From JAXHUH01 sp034211175 (GTDB lineage: Bacteria > Actinomycetota > Acidimicrobiia > Acidimicrobiales > CAIXPF01), in NCBI GenBank assembly GCA_034211175.1, contig JAXHUH010000048.1, forward strand, positions 43,382 to 107,381: 64,000 bases of DNA, read 5' to 3'. Under the pieces are notes generated by a model. That model was not told the origin of the DNA. It did not search any database and worked only from the letters and a program-made list of their open reading frames with translations. The translations under genes were made by a program, and so were the position numbers. Positions within the stretch are counted from its first letter, which is position 1. Each line of letters opens with the position of its first letter. Below, piece after piece: positions 14,913-23,275 of the stretch.

Positions 14913-16247
14913 TCACCACTCGATGCGGGCGGCGAGGGCGGCGAGCTTGGCGGCGCGGGCGGGGTTGTCGGCCGACGCCCAGGCGATGCGGCCCTCGAGG
15001 TGGGCCCGGAAGTCGGGATGGCCGTCGCGGTTCGCGTGGTCGGGACCGTTGACCGCGGCGTCGTGGAGGACGGCCCGGAGCCGGTCGTAGTCGGGGCGTG
15101 CGACGTTGCGGCCGGCGTTGACCACGAGACCGGTCACGCGCTGGCGCTGGCTCGCGGCCATGACCCGGGTCTTGGTCGCGTTGATGCGGAACCCCTCGTC
15201 GGAGGCGATGCGTGCCACCGACGTGACGACCGAGTGCGCCGAGCGTCGCAGCCGCCGCCCGCCGGAGAGGACCAGGTCGTCGGCGTAGCGGGTGTAGCGG
15301 GCGTCGAGTGCCGTGGCGAGCCCCGCGAGCCGTCGGTCGAGCGCGAAGGCCGCGAGGTTGGCGAGTGCGGGCGACGTCGGTGAGCCCTGGGGCAGGTGCG
15401 GGCGTCGGAGGCCGTCGAGCATCCGGCGGCGGCCCGCCAGCAACACCGGGGCGACCTCGGGCACGGCCGCCCGCACGGCGAGCGGGGTGACCGTCGTGCA
15501 CAGCGCGGCCAGGGTGTGGGCGACCGGTTCCGCGTAGCCGGCGGAACGGAGGATCCCGAAGACGCGCCCGGCGGTCACCGCGGTGAAGAACGACGCCAGG
15601 TCGACGCGGATCACGACGTCGGCGCCGACGTGGTGTGCGGCGCCGGTGCGGGCGGAGCGGCCGCGCCGGAACCCGTGGGCCGCGTCGTGGACGGGGATGG
15701 CGTCGAGGATCCCGGCGAGCACCATCCGCTGCAGGTCCTTCGTCTCGCGCTTGGGCGCCTCCAGCAGCCGCACCGACCCGTCCCGCTTGCGAACCCAGCG
15801 CCGCCGGTAGTGACGGAGCCGCTCGTCGGTCGCGGACCGCTCGAGCGACCGGATGTCGGCGAACCACCGCAGGTGGTCGAGGGTGACGCCGAGCCACGAG
15901 GCGAGCGACGCCATGTCGTCGATGACCGGGACCGGCCACCGGTGAGGTCCCATGGCGACGGGTGCCTCGAACCACTGGTAGAGGTCGAGCGGCCGCACCG
16001 GATCGGCGAGTGCGGCCCGGAAGATGTCGGTCGCGGCGATGAACGCCGCCACCTCACGGGGCCGGTCGACCGGCTTGTCGGGGAACCCGACGTGCACGAC
16101 CTCGGCGAGTCGCGTCGGCCAGTGCCGCTGGTCGCCGACGGCCCGCTTCGCCCGCCGGCCCATCGAGCGGGGCTCCCACTCCCCGGCGAGGAACGCCCGG
16201 GCGAGGTGGCGGGCGCAGCGGTCCGCGTGGGCCGAGCGCTTGCTCAC
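14913..16247 (-). CDS. Retron-like reverse transcriptase
   Basis: 444 residues. The polymerase motifs run in order: KRDGSVRLLEAPKRETKDLQ (RT1), AAHGFRRGRSA (RT2), IRVDLASFF (motif A with metal Asp), LPQGSPTSPALANL (motif B), YTRYADDLVLSG (YADD catalytic box), EGFRINATKTRV (motif D) and VTGLVVN. The last resembles the VTG motif of retron RTs. There is no maturase, endonuclease or integrase domain, so a group II intron or retroelement is unlikely. GTG 16247 follows 17 bases after the end of an 11-bp inverted-repeat pair that has the a1/a2 layout of a retron RNA (16265-16435). A TIR-ECF sigma fusion is upstream on the same strand and is the candidate third component. Confidence 0.9.
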   Translation of the reverse strand: MSKRSAHADRCARHLARAFLAGEWEPRSMGRRAKRAVGDQRHWPTRLAEVVHVGFPDKPVDRPREVAAFIAATDIFRAALADPVRPLDLYQWFEAPVAMGPHRWPVPVIDDMASLASWLGVTLDHLRWFADIRSLERSATDERLRHYRRRWVRKRDGSVRLLEAPKRETKDLQRMVLAGILDAIPVHDAAHGFRRGRSARTGAAHHVGADVVIRVDLASFFTAVTAGRVFGILRSAGYAEPVAHTLAALCTTVTPLAVRAAVPEVAPVLLAGRRRMLDGLRRPHLPQGSPTSPALANLAAFALDRRLAGLATALDARYTRYADDLVLSGGRRLRRSAHSVVTSVARIASDEGFRINATKTRVMAASQRQRVTGLVVNAGRNVARPDYDRLRAVLHDAAVNGPDHANRDGHPDFRAHLEGRIAWASADNPARAAKLAALAARIEW

Positions 16248-16264
16248 CGCGGCGGCATGTCGGT

Positions 16265-16435
16265 GTGCGGCAGGGGCTCCCGACCCGTCCCGTCGTGCGT
16301 GCGCTGTCCTGCGTCGTTGCGCAGCGGCGCGCAGGCGATGCGTTGGTGAACCACATGGTGATCCCCGGGGGTACCCCGGAGAGGCCGGACGACGCCGAAG
16401 CGTCCCCTGGCCGACTCGGTCACTCCCTGCCGCAC
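16265..16435 (-). ncRNA. Predicted retron msr-msd RNA region
   Basis: Read on the minus strand, GTGCGGCAGGG (16435-16425, a1) and CCCTGCCGCAC (16275-16265, a2) are exact reverse complements, 149 bases apart, with a2 17 bases before the RT start. Between them, GGCCAGGGGACGC and GCGTCGTCCGGCC form an imperfect 13-bp stem closed by a TTCG tetraloop (about 16412-16383). A GC-rich hairpin around GGGTACCC (16376-16369) follows, and CCTGCG/CGCAGG (about 16337-16310) forms the base of an msd-like hairpin. This is the architecture of known retrons. The branching G and exact msr/msd limits cannot be fixed by eye. Confidence 0.7.
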
Positions 16436-16520
16436 GCGCCGCATGGTAGGGGCACAGCCGGTGCCGGTTCAGAAGCGGAGCGTGGCGGCGACGTCACGCG
16501 GCGCGGGAGTGCTGGTCCGT

Positions 16521-17630
16521 TCATCCGCCGTCGATCTCCCGTTGCTCGCCGAGCGTTCGCCGGAGCGCCTCGATCGCCCGGCCGAGCGTGAGCTCCATGG
16601 CATCGGCGGACAGGCCCATCGTCTCCGCGGCCTCCGCCGGGGCCAGGCCGGACAGGTAGCCGACCCGGATCGCCTTCTGCTCGTACGGCCGCAGGCGCGA
16701 CATGGCCGTCAGCCACGACTCGACCTCCGTCCGGGTCGGCGCCCCGGTCGCCCCGTTGCCGACCGCATCGCGAACCCCGGCGATCGGACCGGCGTCGCTC
16801 CCGGTGGGTGGGCCCTCGCCGCCCCCGTCCCGCACGGCCGGGTGCCGGCTGACCTCGCGTGCCGCGATCTGGAACAGCCACCGTCCGAAGGCTCCGGGCT
16901 CCGGGGTGAGCTGATCGAGCTCGCGGTAGGCGGTCTCGAAGGTCGCTGCGGTTGCGTCCTCGGCGACCTCCCGCGAGCGTGTGCGCCGGTAGGCGTAGGC
17001 GTGCACGCCCGGGAGGTGGTGGCGATACAGCTGGGCGAACGCCTCAGGGTCGGTGCGGGCCGCATCGACGAGATCGGCCTCGAGGTCGTCGTCGAGCGGC
17101 AGCATCGACCCGTCGGTCCGGGCCAGCGCCGCGGGCACCCGATGCTCGCCGGCGGTCGCCCCGAGAGGGGCCGGCGCGGAGGCCTCGCGCTCGTGTGAGA
17201 GGCGGCCGCGAAGCCGTCGGAGGATCGGGTCGAGGTCGGCGTCGAGGTGGTCGCTCCGCACCGTCAGGGCCACCCGTTGGCCCAGTCGGCGCAGGACCCG
17301 CCCGAGCTCGCCGCGCGCCTCGTCCAGCGTGGCGCCGTCCATGAGCACCGGGAGCACGGCCACCTCCGGTTCGGCGGCGAGGCAGACCGCGATCTCCGTG
17401 CGCCGCGCGTCCCGTTCCGTGGTGAGCTGGCGCTCGTCGATGAGGATCAACGCCGCGACCGTCTCCCGGAGGGCCCGATGCAGCGCGACCGGGTAGGGCG
17501 CGTCGTCGTCCAGCGATGAGGCGTCGATGACCTGCAGCGTGTCGCCGAGCTCGGACGCGAGTCGTGCCCGCAGGGCGTTCACGAGCCCGTGGCCGGACGG
17601 TGGGTACGAGACGAAGACGCGGTTCCTCAC
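16521..17630 (-). CDS. TIR-like domain fused to ECF sigma factor (paralog 2, retron-linked)
   Basis: 369 residues with the same build as the protein at 5395-6519. The TIR_2-like domain is about 3-143: RVFVSY, SELGDTLQVIDASSL, YPVALHRALRETVAALILID, RRTEIAVCLAAEP with E79 at the NADase-glutamate position, VAVLPVLMDGA, HLDADLDPILRRLRGRL. The sigma region 2 is about 198-265 (FAQLYRHHLPGVHAYAYRR, REVAEDATAATFETAYREL, FGRWLFQIAAREV). Region 4 is about 305-360 (LRPYEQKAIRVGYLSGL and HTH). GTG 17630 has AGGAGG at 8 bases. It lies 85 bases upstream of the retron a1 repeat and is co-directional with the RT, so it is the natural candidate for a retron effector or regulator. Confidence 0.83.
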   Translation of the reverse strand: MRNRVFVSYPPSGHGLVNALRARLASELGDTLQVIDASSLDDDAPYPVALHRALRETVAALILIDERQLTTERDARRTEIAVCLAAEPEVAVLPVLMDGATLDEARGELGRVLRRLGQRVALTVRSDHLDADLDPILRRLRGRLSHEREASAPAPLGATAGEHRVPAALARTDGSMLPLDDDLEADLVDAARTDPEAFAQLYRHHLPGVHAYAYRRTRSREVAEDATAATFETAYRELDQLTPEPGAFGRWLFQIAAREVSRHPAVRDGGGEGPPTGSDAGPIAGVRDAVGNGATGAPTRTEVESWLTAMSRLRPYEQKAIRVGYLSGLAPAEAAETMGLSADAMELTLGRAIEALRRTLGEQREIDGG

Positions 17631-17659
17631 GCTCGACACCTCCTGGCTCGGGCAGCCGC

Positions 17660-17673
17660 AGCGCGGCCGCGCT
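17660..17673. promoter_or_regulatory. 14-bp perfect palindrome upstream of TIR-sigma paralog 2
   Basis: AGCGCGGCCGCGCT at 17660-17673 is self-complementary and sits 30 bases before the GTG of the TIR-sigma gene, where an operator or a leader hairpin would act. Such GC palindromes also arise by chance at this base composition. No clear -35/-10 pair was found around it. Confidence 0.3.
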
Positions 17674-17865
17674 GTGAGTGGCGGACCCAGCTTTGAACGT
17701 AGTCGTCCGGTGGGTGTCGGGGCGCCCGCTCCCGCGCGTTTCACGAACCGGACATTCGGGTGGCGCTGCGCCTCCGCCTGTCGGCGTGTGGCGATCGGCA
17801 CGAAATGTTGAACGGTCAAGGACTGTTGGGCGCCGGTGAACGTTCGCGACGCAGTGGGAAGAGCC

Positions 17866-18468
17866 ATGACCTCCGTGACCGAGACCTCCGTCCTCGCCGA
17901 CGACGCCCGCGCCCTGCTGTTCACCGGCGCCCGATCGGCGGGTTCGTTCACCGACGAGGCGGTCACCGAGGAGCAGCTCCGGGAGATCCACGAGCTGTAC
18001 AAGTTCGGGCCGACCTCGATGAACACCCAGCCGATGCGGGTCGTGTACGTGGGTCCCGACGACCGTGACCGGCTCGTCGCCCACCTCGGCGAGGGGAACA
18101 AGGCGAAGACCGCCGCCGCGCCGGCGGTCGCCATCCTCGCCGCGGACACCGCCTTCCACGAGCACTTCCCGACGTTCTTCCCCGACCGCGCCCACCTGCG
18201 CGAGCAGTTCGAGCCGATGGTCGAGGCGCGGACGGACATGGCCCGCCTCAACGCCACCCTCCAGGCCGCGTACTACATCATGGCCGTGCGCGCCGTCGGC
18301 CTCGACGCCGGGCCGATGACCGGGCTCGACGCCGCGGGCATCGACGGCGAGTTCTTCCCGGACGGGCGGCTGCAGACGCTGATGGTGGTCAACATCGGCC
18401 ACGCGACCCCGCCGGAGTTCGACCGGCTGCCCCGGCTCGGGTTCGAGAAGACCACGACCGTCCTCTGA
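17866..18468 (+). CDS. rutE: RutE-like nitroreductase (malonic semialdehyde reductase family)
   Basis: 200 residues, NADPH/FMN nitroreductase fold, very close in pattern to E. coli RutE. Matching segments are YKFGPTSMNTQPMRVVYV, GNKAKTAAAPAVAILA, LNATLQAAYYIMAVRAVGLDAGPM in overlapping blocks, VNIGHA and the C-terminal LPRLGFEKTT. RutE reduces malonic semialdehyde to 3-hydroxypropionate in pyrimidine breakdown; a wider aldehyde or nitro substrate range is possible. ATG 17866 with GGGAAG upstream. It is separated from the RutA-like gene cluster by 10 kb, so a shared pathway is only suggestive. Confidence 0.82.
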   Translation: MTSVTETSVLADDARALLFTGARSAGSFTDEAVTEEQLREIHELYKFGPTSMNTQPMRVVYVGPDDRDRLVAHLGEGNKAKTAAAPAVAILAADTAFHEHFPTFFPDRAHLREQFEPMVEARTDMARLNATLQAAYYIMAVRAVGLDAGPMTGLDAAGIDGEFFPDGRLQTLMVVNIGHATPPEFDRLPRLGFEKTTTVL

Positions 18469-18589
18469 CCCCACGGTCGCCGTGCCGGTCGGGGTTGCAT
18501 CCGTGGGGCCGATGGTGCTCGATGGGTCGTGCGGCGAACGGTCGCAGGGCCGGACCCGCACGAGACGACGGGCGACGAACGGAGGAGCC

Positions 18590-19006
18590 GTGGAGCAGCG
18601 GCCGGTGGGGCTGACCCGGGATGCCGGCTGGCAGATCGGCGTGTCCCGGACCGTCGCCGCCGACCTCGGGGCGGTCTGGGACCTCCTCGTCTCCGCCGAG
18701 GGCCTGGCCCTGTGGCTGGGCGAGGGCGTCGACGTGCCCCTGGTGACGGGGCAGCAGTACGAGACCGCGGCCGGCACGGTCGGCGAGGTGCGCAGCCTGC
18801 GCCCCTACGACCGCGTGCGGATCACCTGGCAGCCCGCCGACCGCCCGCAACCGGCGACCGTCCAGATCGCCGTCCGGCAGGCGGCGAACGGGTGCTCGGT
18901 CCGCTTCCACACCGAGCGGCTCGACAGCAGCGACGAGCGCGAGGTGATGCGGGTCCACTGGAAGCGCGTGGCCGCCGAGCTGGCCGACATCGTCGCCGGC
19001 CGCTGA
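18590..19006 (+). CDS. SRPBCC/AHSA1-like domain protein
   Basis: 138 residues from GTG 18590, which has GGAGGAGCC upstream. Helix-grip fold signatures are VSRTVAADLGAVWDLLVSAE, GLALWLGEGV, GTVGEVRSLRPYDRVRITWQP and a C-terminal long helix (EVMRVHWKRVAAELADIVAG). It belongs to the AHSA1/SRPBCC ligand-binding superfamily. An ArsR-type repressor often accompanies such genes but none is here. Function unknown. Confidence 0.8.
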   Translation: MEQRPVGLTRDAGWQIGVSRTVAADLGAVWDLLVSAEGLALWLGEGVDVPLVTGQQYETAAGTVGEVRSLRPYDRVRITWQPADRPQPATVQIAVRQAANGCSVRFHTERLDSSDEREVMRVHWKRVAAELADIVAGR

Positions 19007-19043
19007 GCGCGGGCCGACGCCGCGGTCCGGTCCCGCCGGCAGC

Positions 19044-20174
19044 TCAGCCGGCGAGCACGGTGACCTCGCCGTCGGGGAGCTTCTCCCACCAGCGGGCGTA
19101 GCGGCGGTACGGGTCGGGCTCCCGGTCGGCGAGCAGGGCGACGAGCGAGGCGGCCTCGGCGGCGAGGCCGTCCCAGGTGGCGTCGTCGAGTGGGTGGAAG
19201 GCGCGGGCCTCGATCCCGCCCTCGATCGGGCGCCAGACGCCGGCGACGCGGCCGTCGACGAGCAGCGTCGGCAACACGTCGCCGTTCCGGCGGATCACGT
19301 GGGCCCGGTGCTCCTCGGGGATGATCCGGCTGCGATCGGCGTGGGCCAACAGGATGCTGTCCCACATCGCCAGCAGCCGCGGCGGTGCCGGGGTGTCCTC
19401 GTCGGGGAGCGCGGCACCGGGCACGTCGAAGAGCGTGTCGCCGTCCGGGCCCTGCGCCGTTGTAAGCGTGTCGGCCATGCGGGCGAGCGCCGGCCGGACG
19501 TCGGACATCTTCCGCAGCGCGAACTGGGCGACGTCCCTGGCCGACGCTGGACCGAAGCCGGCCAGGTAACGGCGGACCAGTCCGTCGAGCGCCGCGTCGG
19601 GCGCGGGGCGCTCCCCCTGTGGCGCGGCGCGGTAGGAGGGTCGCCGGCCGAAGGACCACGGGCCGCCGGTCGGGGCGTGCACGAGCGGGGCGTAGGTGCG
19701 CAGCGCCCACCACACGCCCTCGTGCGGGGGTCCGCCGAGCCGCTCGCCCAGCAGGCGCTCGATGTCGTCCTTCGTGCACACCTCCCCGGCCCGCTCGACG
19801 AGCGCGGGGACCAGCGCGTCCGCCTCGTCGATCGTCAGGCCCGTGGCCCGGAACCGCCGGTCGTTGAGGCGGGCTGCCCGCAGCGTCGGGGTCATGGCCT
19901 CGTGGAACGTGGGGTGGTCGTCGGCGTGCACCGCATGGAGCGTGATCCGCATGAGGCTGGCCTTCACGACGGCCGCCGTCGCGAACGCGGCGTCGAGCTC
20001 GGACGGGTCGAACCCCTCCAGCCGGTTCCACAGAGCGACGTAGGGTGATGCCGGCTCCTGGGCCTGGATGGCGACGATCCGCCGGACGCCGTCGACCACG
20101 CCGATCGGCTCCCGTCGCAGGAGCAGCTGGCGCTCGAGCGTGGCGCGGTTCAGCTGGCCGGGCGTGAGGCGCAT
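19044..20174 (-). CDS. AlkZ/YcaQ-like winged-helix DNA glycosylase homolog
   Basis: 376-residue HTH_42 (winged-helix) superfamily protein. The N-terminus (LTPGQLNRATLERQLLL, VVDGVRRIVAIQAQEP) carries Q37-A-Q39, the position and form of the catalytic QxQ motif of AlkZ. Later family segments are LMRITLHAVHADDHPTF, LVRRYLAGFGPASARDVAQF, RLLAMWDSILLAHADRSRII and LPTLLVDGRVAGVW. AlkZ removes alkylated or cross-linked bases and confers self-resistance to DNA-damaging natural products; many genomic homologs are of unknown function. The close match at the active site supports glycosylase activity, but this is inference. Confidence 0.8.
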   Translation of the reverse strand: MRLTPGQLNRATLERQLLLRREPIGVVDGVRRIVAIQAQEPASPYVALWNRLEGFDPSELDAAFATAAVVKASLMRITLHAVHADDHPTFHEAMTPTLRAARLNDRRFRATGLTIDEADALVPALVERAGEVCTKDDIERLLGERLGGPPHEGVWWALRTYAPLVHAPTGGPWSFGRRPSYRAAPQGERPAPDAALDGLVRRYLAGFGPASARDVAQFALRKMSDVRPALARMADTLTTAQGPDGDTLFDVPGAALPDEDTPAPPRLLAMWDSILLAHADRSRIIPEEHRAHVIRRNGDVLPTLLVDGRVAGVWRPIEGGIEARAFHPLDDATWDGLAAEAASLVALLADREPDPYRRYARWWEKLPDGEVTVLAG

Positions 20175-20298
20175 CCGCGCATTCTCCTACGACGTCGCCA
20201 ACCGTCGTCCGCAGCGTTGAACGCGCATCGTGAACCAGGGGATTCGGGCGCGGGGACCGGGTGTTATTGTCGAACGGTCACCGGGACACGGAGGAAGG

Positions 20299-20991
20299 GT
20301 GGCGGAGTACGAGCACCACGTCGACCCGATCGGCGCGCGGCCACAGCTGAAGGATCTCGCCTTCGAGCGACTCCGCGCATTCATCGTCACCGGGCAGCTC
20401 TCGCCCGGCGAGACGATCCGTGAAGCGGCGTGGTCGGCGCGACTCGGCGTGAGCAAGACCCCCATCCGTGAGGCGTTCGTGCGTCTCGAGCAGGAGGGCT
20501 TCGTCCGCCTCGAGCCGTATCGCGGCGCGATCGTCAGCGGCTACGACCTCAAGGACCTCGACGAGATCTTCGAGGTGCGTGAGATCCTGGAGGGGGCGAT
20601 GGCCCGTCGGGTCGCGCAGACGCAGCCGGCGGGGATCATCGACCGGCTGGCGGCCAACCTCCGTTGCGGCGAGACGGCACTGGCCGACGGGGACAACGAC
20701 GGGGCCAGCACGTCGATGCGCCAGTTCGACGCCATCCTCTTCAGCGACATCGGCAACGCGCGGCTCGAAGCCGTGATCGATCAGATCCGCAGTCACGTCG
20801 AGCGCATCGGCCATCTCGCCGCGCCCGAGAAGATCGACCGGATCGAGGACGCGCTGATCCACCAGCGGGGCATCGTCGAGGCGATCGCCGCGGGGCGGCC
20901 GGCGACCGCAGAGCGTCTCATGCGGCGCCACGTGCGCGCGGTGAAGTCGAACGCCGTCGCCGGGATGCGCGCCTCCGGCACCCTCAACTGA
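20299..20991 (+). CDS. GntR-family (FCD/FadR) transcriptional regulator
   Basis: 230 residues. The winged HTH is at about 17-80 (LKDLAFERLRAFIVTGQLSPGE, WSARLGVSKTPIREAFVRLEQEG, FVRLEPYRGAIVSGYD). The all-helical FCD effector domain follows (LDEIFEVREILEGAMARRVA to HVRAVKSNAVAGMRASG), with His/Asp positions typical of metal-dependent ligand pockets. GTG 20299 is chosen for GGAGGAAGG upstream. It precedes the ABC transporter/amidohydrolase cluster and probably controls it through the GAGATCT-type sites at 21174 and 25397. Confidence 0.9.
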   Translation: MAEYEHHVDPIGARPQLKDLAFERLRAFIVTGQLSPGETIREAAWSARLGVSKTPIREAFVRLEQEGFVRLEPYRGAIVSGYDLKDLDEIFEVREILEGAMARRVAQTQPAGIIDRLAANLRCGETALADGDNDGASTSMRQFDAILFSDIGNARLEAVIDQIRSHVERIGHLAAPEKIDRIEDALIHQRGIVEAIAAGRPATAERLMRRHVRAVKSNAVAGMRASGTLN

Positions 20992-21173
20992 TCCTGCTCC
21001 GGGCCAGCTCACGTCGCTGAGCCGGCGCGTCTGCGAACGCCACCGATCGCTGCGGCGGCGCCGGTCGTGGTTGCCGCGGGTTGAGCCCCGGATCAGGAAC
21101 TCCTGATCGGCCGATAACGGCCACGAAACCTTCCCGTCATGCTCGACGACCACCATCGGCCGGGTGTCGAGAC

Positions 21174-21192
21174 ATGAGATCTCAGATTTCAT
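21174..21192. promoter_or_regulatory. Operator-like site before the first permease gene
   Basis: ATGAGATCTCAGATTTCAT at 21174-21192 contains the exact palindrome TGAGATCTCA (21175-21184) and stands out as A/T-rich in a GC-rich gap. The same GAGATCT/CAGAT words recur at 25397-25424 before the binding-protein gene. FadR-type GntR regulators bind short inverted repeats of this kind. The rest of the 300-base gap (20992-21291) shows no gene. Confidence 0.6.
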
Positions 21193-21291
21193 CTTCCGTC
21201 GGCCGACGCTCTGGCCTGCGCATCGTGGCGGGCTGAGCACGCAGATCGGTCGAATCGCGGTCGGCCGACCCGTGACGCGGGACGGCCGGCG

Positions 21292-22302
21292 ATGAAGGTG
21301 CTCCGCCTCGTCGGCGTCCGCGTCGCGCTCGTCGTGCCGATCATGCTCGGGGTCACGACGCTGACGTTCTTCGTGACGCGTGTGCTCGCCGGCGACCCGA
21401 CCGAGCTCTACGTCCCGATGAACGCCACGCAGGAGTTCCGCGACCAGGTGCGGGCCGATCTCGGACTCGACCAGCCGCTCGTCGTGCAGTACGGGGACTT
21501 CGTCTCCGGGTTCGTGCGAGGCGACCTCGGGACCTCGGCGACCACCGGCCGTGCCGTGGTCGACGATCTCGTCGATCGGCTCCCGGCAACGGCGGAGCTC
21601 GCGCTGGCCGCCCTCGTCATCGCCATCGTGCTCGGTGTGCCCGCCGGGGTGTTGGCCGCGGCCAAGCAGGACTCGGCGCTCGACTACGCCATACGCGGCT
21701 CGACGCTCGTCGGGATGGCGCTGCCGTCGTTCTGGCTCGGGCTCGTCCTGCTGCTCGTGTTCTTCGTCAACCTCGGCTGGTTGCCGGGCCCGGTCGGGCG
21801 CCTCCCGATCGGGATGGACGAACCCGACCAGGTCACCGGGCTGCTCACCGTGGACGCCCTCCTCGACGGTGACCTCGGCACCTGGTGGGAGGCGACGCGT
21901 CACCTGCTCCTTCCGGCCGTCACCCTCGGACTGGTCGGCCTGGCCCCCATCGCCCGGGTCGCACGCAACGAGATGGTCGATGCGCTCGGCTCGCCCTATG
22001 TGCGCACCGCACACGCAACGGGCATCCGGCCGTGGCGCGTGAACCTCGTCTACGCACTGCGGAACGCGCTGTTGCCGGTCGTGACGATGATCGGCGGCGT
22101 CGTCGGCTTCCTGTTCTCGGGGGCGATCCTCGTCGAGAACGTGTTCGGCTGGCCCGGACTCGGACAGTACGCACTCGCGGCGATCACCCGATCGGACTTC
22201 GACGCGCTGCAGGGGTTCGTGCTGTGGAGCGCCGCGCTCTTCGTCCTCACCTACCTGGTGGTCGACGTCCTGTACCTCGTCATCGACCCCCGCACCCGCT
22301 GA
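21292..22302 (+). CDS. ABC transporter permease, DppB/OppB type
   Basis: 336 residues, about six membrane helices. The N-terminal segment VGVRVALVVPIMLGVTTLTF and the periplasmic GDPTELYVP loop are typical of DppB/OppB. The EAA loop that contacts the ATPases is visible near residue 230 (EMVDALGSPYVRTAHATGI). The end (YLVVDVLYLVIDPRTR) matches the family consensus. It is the first gene of a five-gene peptide/nickel/opine-type uptake system; neighbouring catabolic genes suggest the ligand is a nitrogenous organic compound rather than a peptide. Confidence 0.93.
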   Translation: MKVLRLVGVRVALVVPIMLGVTTLTFFVTRVLAGDPTELYVPMNATQEFRDQVRADLGLDQPLVVQYGDFVSGFVRGDLGTSATTGRAVVDDLVDRLPATAELALAALVIAIVLGVPAGVLAAAKQDSALDYAIRGSTLVGMALPSFWLGLVLLLVFFVNLGWLPGPVGRLPIGMDEPDQVTGLLTVDALLDGDLGTWWEATRHLLLPAVTLGLVGLAPIARVARNEMVDALGSPYVRTAHATGIRPWRVNLVYALRNALLPVVTMIGGVVGFLFSGAILVENVFGWPGLGQYALAAITRSDFDALQGFVLWSAALFVLTYLVVDVLYLVIDPRTR

Positions 22303-22381
22303 TGACGTCGCGGCCGCCCTGCCGGCGCACGTCGATGACGAGGACCGGGGTCGTGGACCACACCGAGAGAGAGGAGTCCCC

Positions 22382-23275
22382 GTGAGCGTCGTCGCCGAAG
22401 CCGGCACCGTCGCCGCGCCGCGACCGACCCTGCGCCAGCGGGCACGGTCGATCGGCTCGCTGGTGACGGCCACGCCGAGCATGACACTGGGGCTCGCGGT
22501 CGTCGCGATCTACGTGGCGGTCGCGCTGGTCAGCCTGGTGTGGACGCCGTTCGACCCCGACGCACCGGCGGTCGGCACGCCCTTCTCGGCGCCGGACGCC
22601 ACCCACTGGTTCGGGACGGATCGGCTCGGCTCCGACGTCTTCTCGCGCACCATGGTCGCGACCAGGCTCGACCTGCTCATCACCATCAGCTCGGTGGCGA
22701 TCGCCCTCGTGGTCGGGACGGTGCTCGGCGTCGTCGCCGGTACCCGGGGCGGCTGGATCGACGGCGTGGTCATGCGGGGCACCGACATCCTCCAGTCGTT
22801 CCCGAGCCTGTTGCTCGCGATGCTCACGGTGGTCGCCCTCGGCGCCGGAGCCGCCAACGTCGTGGTCGTCCTGGCGTTCGTCGGCCTGCCGTACTACCTG
22901 CGGCTGGCCCGCGCCGAGATCATCGCCAAGCGGTCGAGCCAGTTCGCCGACGCGGCCCGTCTCGCCGGCAACTCGACGTGGGCCGTCTCGTTCCGCCACC
23001 TGCTGCCGAACTCGCTCGGCCCGATCCTCGCCTACACGTCGGTCAACTCGTCGTGGGTCGTCCTGGTCACGGCCAGTCTCGGCTACCTCGGCGTGGGCAT
23101 CGAGCCGGGACGCTCCGAGTGGGGGGCGATGATCAGCCGGGGCCAGGCGCAGATCACGACGGGCGAGTGGTGGATCTCGCTGTTCCCCGGACTCGCCGTC
23201 CTCGGGCTCTCGGCCGCGTTCTACCTGCTCGGCGACGGCCTGCGGGACATCAACGACCCGAAGGGACGCCGATGA
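22382..23275 (+). CDS. ABC transporter permease, DppC/OppC type
   Basis: 297 residues starting at GTG 22382 (GAGAGGAG upstream). It has an N-terminal cytoplasmic tail, helix 1 (MTLGLAVVAIYVAVALVSLV), then ATHWFGTDRLGSDVFSRTMV, the DppC hallmark, and the EAA loop (SQFADAARLAGNSTWAVSFRH). The end (AFYLLGDGLRDINDPKGRR) is standard. The stop overlaps the ATG of the next ATPase gene (ATGA), showing tight coupling. Confidence 0.93.
   Translation: MSVVAEAGTVAAPRPTLRQRARSIGSLVTATPSMTLGLAVVAIYVAVALVSLVWTPFDPDAPAVGTPFSAPDATHWFGTDRLGSDVFSRTMVATRLDLLITISSVAIALVVGTVLGVVAGTRGGWIDGVVMRGTDILQSFPSLLLAMLTVVALGAGAANVVVVLAFVGLPYYLRLARAEIIAKRSSQFADAARLAGNSTWAVSFRHLLPNSLGPILAYTSVNSSWVVLVTASLGYLGVGIEPGRSEWGAMISRGQAQITTGEWWISLFPGLAVLGLSAAFYLLGDGLRDINDPKGRR

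Noticed and set aside
14913..16247. Group II intron or diversity-generating retroelement RT
   Set aside because: No maturase or endonuclease domain, no intron RNA ends and no template/variable repeat pair; the VTG motif and the upstream a1/a2 repeats fit a retron better.
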